A stretch of 64,000 nt of DNA from Maribacter algicola (GTDB lineage Bacteria > Bacteroidota > Bacteroidia > Flavobacteriales > Flavobacteriaceae): assembly GCF_003933245.1 (NCBI RefSeq), contig NZ_QUSX01000001.1, positions 310,001 through 374,000 on the forward strand, in the 5' to 3' direction. The notes beneath the pieces are model-generated. The model was not told the origin of the DNA and did not search any database. It saw nothing but the letters and a program-made list of their open reading frames with translations. Positions 45,470-52,324 of this stretch are shown in pieces. Within the stretch, counting starts at the first letter, position 1; each line of letters starts with the position of its first letter. The translations under genes and the position numbers were made by a program.

Positions 45470-45958
45470 ATGAGTAAAGTAGCCGTAGTAATGGGAAGTA
45501 CCAGCGACCTTCCGGTAATGCAGGACGCCATAGATATACTGAATGGTTTTGACATTGAAGTGGATGTGGATATCGTTTCCGCCCACAGAACTCCGGAAAA
45601 ACTGTTCGACTTCAGTAAAAACGCCCACAAAAATGGTTACACAGTGATAATTGCGGGCGCAGGTGGCGCGGCGCACTTGCCGGGTATGGTCGCTTCCATG
45701 TCCCCTTTACCTGTCATAGGTGTGCCCGTAAAAAGCAGCAACTCAATAGATGGTTGGGATTCGATTTTATCAATTCTTCAAATGCCGGGTGGCGTGCCCG
45801 TTGCCACTGTAGCCCTGAATGGTGCCAAAAATGCCGGAATCCTCGCAGCCCAGATTATAGGTAGTTCAGATAAATGCGTTCTGGACAAAATCATCCTTTA
45901 CAAAGAAGGCCTGAAACAAAAGGTAATCGAGGGAGCGAAATCTGTGAATAGTAAATAG
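45470..45958 (+). CDS. purE: N5-carboxyaminoimidazole ribonucleotide mutase
   Basis: 162 residues. It starts MSKVAVVMGSTSDLPVMQDA, with VMGSTSD binding the CAIR phosphate, SAHRTPEKLFDF, and AGAGGAAHLPGMVAS. It converts N5-CAIR to CAIR, working with PurK, whose gene is 3 bp upstream. The stop codon TAG at 45956-45958 is the first unit of a 7-bp tandem repeat, and the last codons (VNSK) come from a similar AT-rich tract. Confidence 0.95.
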   Translation: MSKVAVVMGSTSDLPVMQDAIDILNGFDIEVDVDIVSAHRTPEKLFDFSKNAHKNGYTVIIAGAGGAAHLPGMVASMSPLPVIGVPVKSSNSIDGWDSILSILQMPGGVPVATVALNGAKNAGILAAQIIGSSDKCVLDKIILYKEGLKQKVIEGAKSVNSK

Positions 45959-46001
45959 TTGTTAGTTGTTAGTTGTTAGTTGTTAGTTGTTAGTTGTTAG
46001 T
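45956..46001. repeat. 7-bp tandem repeat (TAGTTGT)n after purE
   Basis: Six perfect copies of TAGTTGT (45956-45997) plus a partial fourth-base copy (TAGT, 45998-46001). The first TAG is the purE stop codon. The array lies 58 bp before the M3 peptidase ATG at 46060. Repeats of this kind change copy number by slippage; here changes would alter the spacing between purE and the peptidase gene but not a reading frame. Confidence 0.9.
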
Positions 46002-46059
46002 AAAAAACAAACTTTCTGTTAGTGAAATCCGGAAAACTGAAAAAATAGTAAAACGAGGA

Positions 46060-48081
46060 ATGAATCCACTCTTAGAACCTTTTGACACCGCCCCTTTCTC
46101 CAAAATAAAAAACGAACATTTTAAACCGGCCTTTCTTCAAGCGATTGAGGATGCACGGGCCGAAATAGATGCTATTACCAATAATCCAGAGGAACCAACC
46201 TTTGAAAATACCATTGAGATCTTGGAATTTGCCGGCCAACAATTGGACAGGATTTCATGTACTTTTTTTAATCTAAATTCTGCCGAAACAAACGATACCA
46301 TTCAGAAAATCGCACAAGAGGTATCGCCCTTAATGTCCGAGTTCGGTAACGACATCACCCTAAACGAAGCCTTGTTCAAAAGAATAAAGGATGTATATCA
46401 AAAAATGGATTCCTTGGACCTGGATGTGGAACAAAGGACCTTATTGGAAAAAAAATACAAGAATTTTAGTAGGAATGGCGCCAATCTACCAGAGGAAAAG
46501 AAAAAAAGACTACGGCAAATCGATGCCGAGCTTTCCAAGCTTACACTAAAATTTGGGGAAAATGTCCTTGCGGAAACCAACAAATATCAAAAGTACCTAA
46601 CGGATGAAAAGGATTTGGACGGACTTCCCAAAGGCGAAAAGGAAGCCGCGGCCCAGTTAGCACTGACAAAAGGAAAAGAGGAAGGTTGGATGATTACCCT
46701 GGATTACCCAAGCTATATTCCTTTTATGAAATATGCGAAAAATAGGGAGTTGCGAAAAGAGCTTTCCATTGCCTTTGGCAGTAAGGCCTTTCATGATGAT
46801 CCACTGGACAACAAGGAAAACGTATTAAAGATAGCATCCCTGCGATTTGAAAGGGCACAGTTGTTAGGTTATAAGACCCATGCCCATTTTGTACTCGAGG
46901 AACGAATGGCAGAAAGTCCTGAAAAAGTGCATGATTTTCTAAACGAAATTCTGGAAAAGGCTAAACCCGCCGCGGAAAGGGAGTTCAAGCAATTGGCAGA
47001 TTTCGCCATGAATCTTGATGGTATAGCCGTTTTGGAAAAATGGGACGGCAGTTATTATTCCGAAAAACTGAAGCAAAAGTTGTTCGATTTGGACGACGAA
47101 AAGCTAAAGCCTTATTTCAAACTGGAGAATGTCATTGACGGTGTTTTCAAGGTCGCAGAAAAGTTGTTCGACCTAAATTTTGAAGAGGTATTCGATATCG
47201 ATAAATACCATGACGATGTAAAAACGTATAACGTGTATGATGGGGACGGAAATTTCGTATCCCTTTTCTATGCCGATTTCCACCCGCGACCCGGTAAACG
47301 TGGTGGTGCCTGGATGACCTCCTTTAAATCGCAATGGAAAAGAAACGGTGAAAATGTCCGTCCACATATAAGTAATGTGTGCAACTTTACACCTTCCACC
47401 AAAAGCAAACCTTCCCTATTGACTTTCAATGAGGTGACGACCTTGTTCCATGAATTTGGCCATGGACTGCATGGGATGTTGGCAGATACTAAATATCCAA
47501 GCCTATCGGGCACTTCGGTCTATTGGGACTTTGTAGAGCTTCCAAGTCAGGTCATGGAAAATTGGTGCTACGAAAGAGAAGCCTTGGAGCTATTTGCAAA
47601 ACATTACGAAACGGGGGAGGTAATTCCCATGGAACTGATTACCAAAATAAAGGAATCCGCAACATTTCAGGAGGGTATGCAGACCTTGAGACAACTAAGT
47701 TTCGGTATGTTGGATATGTCCTGGCATGGAGTAGACCCTAGCAATATCACCGATGTAAAAAAACACGAAGACGAGGCTTTTGAAGGCACAAAACTATATC
47801 CAGATACGCCTGAGACCTGCATGAGCACATCGTTCTCCCATATCTTTCAAGGCGGATATTCCTCCGGTTACTACAGTTACAAATGGGCCGAAGTCTTGGA
47901 TGCCGATGCCTTTGCCTACTTTAAGGAACAAGGAATTTTCAATAAAGAAGTGGCCCATAAATTCAGGGAGCACGTTCTATCAAAAGGCGGAACGGAAAAC
48001 CCGATGGTCCTGTATAAGCGTTTCCGGGGAGCGGAGCCCAAGGTAGAGGCCCTTCTGGAAAGGGCCGGCCTTTTGAATTAA
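46060..48081 (+). CDS. M3-family zinc oligopeptidase (dipeptidyl carboxypeptidase type)
   Basis: 673 residues from the ATG at 46060 (MNPLLEPFDTAPFSKIKNEH), the usual N terminus of this group; an in-frame upstream start inside the tandem repeat was rejected. The zinc motif is HEFGH (His464-His468) in LFHEFGHGLHGML. The enzyme should degrade cytosolic oligopeptides. No signal peptide is seen. It follows purE by 101 bp including the tandem repeat. Confidence 0.94.
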   Translation: MNPLLEPFDTAPFSKIKNEHFKPAFLQAIEDARAEIDAITNNPEEPTFENTIEILEFAGQQLDRISCTFFNLNSAETNDTIQKIAQEVSPLMSEFGNDITLNEALFKRIKDVYQKMDSLDLDVEQRTLLEKKYKNFSRNGANLPEEKKKRLRQIDAELSKLTLKFGENVLAETNKYQKYLTDEKDLDGLPKGEKEAAAQLALTKGKEEGWMITLDYPSYIPFMKYAKNRELRKELSIAFGSKAFHDDPLDNKENVLKIASLRFERAQLLGYKTHAHFVLEERMAESPEKVHDFLNEILEKAKPAAEREFKQLADFAMNLDGIAVLEKWDGSYYSEKLKQKLFDLDDEKLKPYFKLENVIDGVFKVAEKLFDLNFEEVFDIDKYHDDVKTYNVYDGDGNFVSLFYADFHPRPGKRGGAWMTSFKSQWKRNGENVRPHISNVCNFTPSTKSKPSLLTFNEVTTLFHEFGHGLHGMLADTKYPSLSGTSVYWDFVELPSQVMENWCYEREALELFAKHYETGEVIPMELITKIKESATFQEGMQTLRQLSFGMLDMSWHGVDPSNITDVKKHEDEAFEGTKLYPDTPETCMSTSFSHIFQGGYSSGYYSYKWAEVLDADAFAYFKEQGIFNKEVAHKFREHVLSKGGTENPMVLYKRFRGAEPKVEALLERAGLLN

Positions 48082-48098
48082 TTTATTAAAAGTAGGCA

Positions 48099-48713
48099 AT
48101 GAAAAAATTTAGTTTTACTTATGATAAAAACCGGGTCACTTCCTTTTGTGATGCAGTTTTTTCAATTGCCATGACTTTACTTATATTGGAAATAGATGTA
48201 CCAAATAGTGAGACACTTGCAGCAACAAATTTTTCGTCCATTCTTACCAATAGGATTCCCAGTTTTATTGGGTTTTTCGTCAGTTTTATGGTAATCGCGA
48301 TTTACTGGATTTCCCATTTGAGGATTTTTAAATATGTAGGGGACGTAGACGAAAAACTAATATGGATCAATATTTTTTTGCTTCTTTTTGTGATTTTTTT
48401 GCCTTTTACCACGGCCATGTACGTAGGTGATTTTTATGGCACTGCTTCCTTTATTTTCTACTGTTTTAATTTAATATTACTTGGACTACTCAATTTTTTA
48501 TTAATTCGCTATATCTCGCAAAAAGAACTCAACAAAAACGGGATGACGCGTACAATTGGTAATTGGTTAAAATTTAGATCTTTAAACGCCGTGATTATTT
48601 GGTCTTTAGCGGCGTTATTAGCATTATTTTTACCATGGATCTCCCGTATTATTTTCATCTTGATCTTCGTTTTTCAAGCCTTTGGCGACAAGTTTTACAA
48701 AAAACGCTTATAG
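48099..48713 (+). CDS. TMEM175-family (DUF1211) membrane protein
   Basis: 204 residues with six predicted membrane helices. The N terminus has the family signature around RVTSFCDAVFSIAMTLLILE, where the usual FSD of bacterial TMEM175 channels reads FCD at residues 16-18. Family members are potassium channels without the TVGYG filter. It follows the M3 peptidase by 17 bp, so it may share its transcript. Function in this organism is inferred only. Confidence 0.85.
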   Translation: MKKFSFTYDKNRVTSFCDAVFSIAMTLLILEIDVPNSETLAATNFSSILTNRIPSFIGFFVSFMVIAIYWISHLRIFKYVGDVDEKLIWINIFLLLFVIFLPFTTAMYVGDFYGTASFIFYCFNLILLGLLNFLLIRYISQKELNKNGMTRTIGNWLKFRSLNAVIIWSLAALLALFLPWISRIIFILIFVFQAFGDKFYKKRL

Positions 48714-48910
48714 ACACGTTAATCATTATCGATTGCTTGTATATTCCTGCGGAAAGGTTGCAAGGAAATACATTTACAAAAGAAAATAAGATTGGACATA
48801 TATGATATCAAAGTTTTTACAACAGCATATCCAACATTGACCACATATAATTTTATGAACGGGACGTTGGAGCTAATTTGTGGGCTTAAACCGCAAACCA
48901 TTGGTCACAG

Positions 48911-49915
48911 ATGAAAAAAATCAGCTTTGTTTTTTCCATTTTACTTTTAGCTTCCTGTAGTAAGGATTCCTCTACCACACCAGAAGAAAACGGCAACAGT
49001 TTGCCATCAATCACTTTAAAATCCTTTAGCGTTGATGAACATGCTCCTGCCGGAACTTCCATAGGGTCCGTATCTTCAACGGACGCGGATGGCGATACGC
49101 TAACCTTTACCATGGAATCCCTAAATGGCCTGGAAATTAACGAGGTAACCGGCGAAATTACTATTGGGGCCGGGATTGTTTTGGACTTTGAAGAAATTCA
49201 AAGCCTTCCGTTCACCGTATCGGTATTCGATGGAAAATCTATTGTTGAGCAGTCCTTTGATCTTACCATAAACAATATTGACGAATATACACTGCTTACC
49301 GCCGCAGAAAAGGAATTCATTGACTATTTTCAATATTTGACCCTTTGGAAGGCGCCTACCCATGGAGCACCTTTGGAATTTTCAAGTCGGTGGAACGAAC
49401 CCATCAAACTCTATCTGGACGGAAATTTCAATAATGAATTTAAATCCAATGTGGAAGCGGCCTTAGAAGAATACAATGAAATATTCCAAAATAGTGATTT
49501 TAATGTATCCTTGGTGGAAACCTTGGAGGAGTCGAATGCACATCTGTTCTATGGACAAACCTCTGAGGTTGAGGCAGTTTGGCCTGATATGTTCGAGATC
49601 ATCAATGGAGGAACCTATTCAGGGTATGCAATGACATCCAACAATGCATCGGTCCTTAGCAATGCCAGATTGTGGATATCCAACCCTGCAACGGTCCTTT
49701 TCAAGCATGAGTTAGGACACGTTCTCGGCTTTGGACATTCCGATAAATGTGTGGCTGAAAAAAGCTTTTTATGTTCCAGCATCGCCTTGGATAACGACTT
49801 TTTGGAGGATGAAAAAGTTATCATGGAATTTGTATACGACAATGAATTCCCTGCTGGGTTAGCTGCAGAAGATATCCAGCTCTATGTGGCCAATTTAATT
49901 TACCTGTCTAAATAG
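48911..49915 (+). CDS. Lipoprotein with a cadherin-like domain and metzincin-type zinc motif
   Basis: 334 residues. Lipoprotein signal ends at Cys16 (FSILLLASC). A cadherin-like beta domain (about 33-123) has FSVDEHAPAGTSIGSVSSTD and the ending SFDLTINNI. A protease-like domain follows with HELGHVLGFGH (His266, Glu267, His270, His276), the metzincin HExxHxxGxxH pattern, and a candidate Met-turn at Met305 (VIMEF). It resembles no metzincin subfamily I can name. It stands alone, 197 bp after the TMEM175 gene. Probably a surface protease or remnant binding protein. Confidence 0.82.
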   Translation: MKKISFVFSILLLASCSKDSSTTPEENGNSLPSITLKSFSVDEHAPAGTSIGSVSSTDADGDTLTFTMESLNGLEINEVTGEITIGAGIVLDFEEIQSLPFTVSVFDGKSIVEQSFDLTINNIDEYTLLTAAEKEFIDYFQYLTLWKAPTHGAPLEFSSRWNEPIKLYLDGNFNNEFKSNVEAALEEYNEIFQNSDFNVSLVETLEESNAHLFYGQTSEVEAVWPDMFEIINGGTYSGYAMTSNNASVLSNARLWISNPATVLFKHELGHVLGFGHSDKCVAEKSFLCSSIALDNDFLEDEKVIMEFVYDNEFPAGLAAEDIQLYVANLIYLSK

Positions 49916-50059
49916 GAATGCATCTCATTTGGACATTAACAATCCTTTCGCCATAAGTCATTGGCCAGCCTTGGAAAATATGGGATAAATGGCTTTGAAG
50001 AGACGAAAATTTAATAATGCCAAGTATTGGAATTATAGCATCTCCCCTGCAAAGCCCCT

Positions 50060-50422
50060 TTATTTTTTTTGTTTGTAAGCATCATACCCACCTTCAAGGT
50101 TGACTACATTTTTATATCCCAAGGATTGTAATTTTTGTTGGGCCTTGGCACTCCTGCCACCAACCTTACAATACACATAAATGGTTTCGTCCTTGTCAAT
50201 CCCCTCCACCTGTTGGGCAAAATCAGTATCGAACCAATTAATGTTCAAAGAGTTGTCTAGATGGCCTTCGGCATATTCCTCTGGAGTGCGTACATCCAAC
50301 AAGACTACGTTATTTAACTCATCCGCAGACACACTGGTAATGGGCCTTGAGGTAGGTGTCTGTGTTTGGGCACAGGATATGTTCAAGAGTATGGAAAGGA
50401 GTAAAATCATTGGATACTTCAT
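50060..50422 (-). CDS. Rhodanese-like lipoprotein
   Basis: 120 residues. A signal peptide with lipobox ends at Cys17 (LLNISC), so the domain is periplasmic or membrane-attached. The rhodanese domain has VVLLDVRTPEEYAEGHLDNS and the active-site loop VYCKVGGRSAKAQQKL with the catalytic Cys. Single-domain rhodaneses move sulfur or act as redox proteins. It is convergent to the metzincin gene with a 144-bp gap holding no visible terminator. Confidence 0.88.
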   Translation of the reverse strand: MKYPMILLLSILLNISCAQTQTPTSRPITSVSADELNNVVLLDVRTPEEYAEGHLDNSLNINWFDTDFAQQVEGIDKDETIYVYCKVGGRSAKAQQKLQSLGYKNVVNLEGGYDAYKQKK

Positions 50423-50592
50423 GACGTTTTATTTAATGAACTGGCAACAAACCCTAGAAATTACTTTTAAATACGGATTTGTCAGCTAAGATGCCTTGCG
50501 CCAAAAATACATTAATTTCCATTTTAAGTAAAATATATACTGGATATAAGCCGTAATGGAAAATTCTATTACTTTTACAACAACGATCAACA

Positions 50593-51153
50593 ATGGCAGA
50601 AAATCAACTACATCCTAATTCCTGGGTAGACCAGTATGCCGATTACCTATTCAACTACGCCATAGGCAAGGTAAGTGATGTAGAAATCGCCAAAGACTTA
50701 GTTTCGGAGACCTTTTTGGCAGGTTTAAAATCGGCCAAGAACTACAAAGGCGAAGCAGCTGAACGTACCTGGTTGATAGCGATTCTCAAACGTAAGGTCA
50801 TAGACTACTATCGAAAATCCAACTCCAAAAAGGGAAAGGCAGAAGTCCGCATGAATTTTAGCTACCATGATGAAAACGAAGGGGATTGGCTGGAAGAAAA
50901 AGTGGCGGACCCCAATGGCAATTTGGGAAGCGAAACCATAGAAAACGAAGAACTGGGCCTTGCCCTACAGCTGTGTATTGATAGGCTTCCCCAAAAACAA
51001 TCACAGGTATTTACCATGAAGACCATTCAAGGCATTCCTACGGAAGAAATTTGTAATGAATTAGGAATAAACCCGTCTAACCTTTGGGTAATGATCCATA
51101 GAGCCAGAACGGCCTTAATGGAATGTTTAAATCAAAAATGGTTCAACGCATGA
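50593..51153 (+). CDS. ECF-type sigma-70 family sigma factor
   Basis: 186 residues, larger than a minimal ECF factor, with region 2 (QYADYLFNYAIGKVSDVEIAK, then VSETFLAGLKSAKN) and region 4 (CIDRLPQKQSQVFTMKTIQG, IPTEEICNELGINPSNLWVM). An acidic spacer (NEGDWLEEKVADPNGNLGS) separates them. Its stop codon overlaps the ATG of a small zinc-finger protein (ATGA), a typical sigma/anti-sigma arrangement. The target promoters are unknown. Confidence 0.9.
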   Translation: MAENQLHPNSWVDQYADYLFNYAIGKVSDVEIAKDLVSETFLAGLKSAKNYKGEAAERTWLIAILKRKVIDYYRKSNSKKGKAEVRMNFSYHDENEGDWLEEKVADPNGNLGSETIENEELGLALQLCIDRLPQKQSQVFTMKTIQGIPTEEICNELGINPSNLWVMIHRARTALMECLNQKWFNA

Positions 51154-51377
51154 TTTCTTGTGAAAAAGCGGCGGATATTTGTACAAAGGCTCAATACAAT
51201 GAGGCTACCTTTGTGGAACGGCTTAAATTAAAATTCCATCTTATCTATTGTAAGGTATGCGCTGCTTACGCAAAGCAGAATACAAAACTCACCTCCCTTT
51301 GCAGCAAGGCAAATCTTCATTCCCTTTCCGAGACTGAAAAAGAAAAAATGAAGGAATATATAAGGAGGCAGGGCTAG
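51150..51377 (+). CDS. Small zinc-finger (zf-HC2-like) putative anti-sigma factor
   Basis: 75 residues from the ATG at 51150, which overlaps the sigma-factor stop. It has the H..C..C arrangement of anti-sigma zinc domains: Cys3-region MISCEKAADICTKAQYNEAT and FHLIYCKVCAAY. There is no membrane helix, so if it holds the sigma factor it does so as a soluble, zinc-dependent partner. A longer start at 51123 inside the sigma gene was rejected. Stop overlaps the convergent UbiA-like gene by 4 bp. Confidence 0.82.
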   Translation: MISCEKAADICTKAQYNEATFVERLKLKFHLIYCKVCAAYAKQNTKLTSLCSKANLHSLSETEKEKMKEYIRRQG

Positions 51378-52198
51378 AACCAAATAAGGCAAAGCACTAA
51401 AAGAAAGTACCACGCTATTGGAATTCCTTCCACCCAAAAAGAAGCAAAATATTTACGCTGATCTTTCCCAAACGAAAACATCAAAACAGCAAGTCCCAAG
51501 AAAAGTACCGTCTTTACGATGATTTCGACTTCTTGAACATCGTCCTTTAAGAAGGTCAACACGTAAAACAGCAGTACGAAAATCACACCGATTTTTTTTG
51601 TCCAAAGCACCCCAAATCGCTGTGGAAGAGTCCTGAGACCAGGATCATCATACGCGAGGTCCCTTATCTCAAAGGGAACCAACAAAGCCAGAACGAAAAA
51701 AAATCGTTGAATGGTTTCCACCCAAATATCCCAAGAAATGGATTTGAATGAACCCAATGCCGGAAGCACGACCGTTGCCCCGGCCCAGACCAAGGCTACC
51801 ATAAAAATTTTTAGTCCTCCTAAATTCCGAAGGTTTCTAGCATTGGGCAATACGGGTAATGCATAGATTCCTGTTAAAAAAATCAGTATAAAGATTCCCA
51901 ACCAAATATCACTAGTAAGAAAATAAGCATGGTAACAACCAATTAGGGCGGCTAAAAAGCTAACTATTTGAATGTTCTTTTGATAAGGGGACGCCACTAT
52001 AATATATTTTTTGGCTTCCACCCCATATTTTATAAAATTGTAACAAGCAATAGTGCCAAAAAAAAGAAACCAGGCCAAATGTTCGTCCTTTTGAAAATCG
52101 AAAGTTTTGATGGTAACATGGGTCAATGCAAAGACACTCAACGAAACATGGATACTTGCATTGATATAGAAATCAAAAAGGCGTTGAAGTTTCCCCAT
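51374..52198 (-). CDS. UbiA-like polytopic membrane protein
   Basis: 274 residues with about eight membrane helices. It resembles UbiA prenyltransferases: EIRDLAYDDPGLRTLPQRFG fits the second aspartate motif, but the first motif is replaced by a less acidic segment (YNFIKYGVEAKKY). Whether it still transfers prenyl groups is uncertain. It is divergent from gcvP across 126 bp; TACATTTG just upstream on its strand fits a -7 element. Convergent with the anti-sigma gene, overlapping by 4 bp. Confidence 0.72.
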   Translation of the reverse strand: MGKLQRLFDFYINASIHVSLSVFALTHVTIKTFDFQKDEHLAWFLFFGTIACYNFIKYGVEAKKYIIVASPYQKNIQIVSFLAALIGCYHAYFLTSDIWLGIFILIFLTGIYALPVLPNARNLRNLGGLKIFMVALVWAGATVVLPALGSFKSISWDIWVETIQRFFFVLALLVPFEIRDLAYDDPGLRTLPQRFGVLWTKKIGVIFVLLFYVLTFLKDDVQEVEIIVKTVLFLGLAVLMFSFGKDQRKYFASFWVEGIPIAWYFLLVLCLIWF

Positions 52199-52295
52199 AA
52201 AACAAATGTACCCAAACTGTTTATAACCCGGGTTTTCGGTTAAAAACTTTCCTAAGGAAGCCAGTACACACCTGTTTTTTGATATAATTAATCCC

Positions 52296-52303
52296 TAATT
52301 TTG
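52296..52303 (+). promoter_or_regulatory. -7 element of gcvP
   Basis: TAATTTTG fits TAnnTTTG exactly, 21 bp before the gcvP ATG. The nearest TTTG upstream is only 14 bp away, so the -33 element is not convincing. No glycine-riboswitch-like structure is visible in the short upstream region. Confidence 0.5.
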
Positions 52304-52324
52304 CAAGACTAATTTTTTCAAATC

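Noticed and set aside
45994-46059. In-frame extension of the M3 peptidase into the tandem repeat
   Set aside because: The family N terminus begins at MNPLLEPFD (46060) and the extension is repeat sequence.
52199-52324. Glycine riboswitch before gcvP
   Set aside because: The region is only 126 bp, is shared with a divergent gene, and shows no aptamer-like paired stems.
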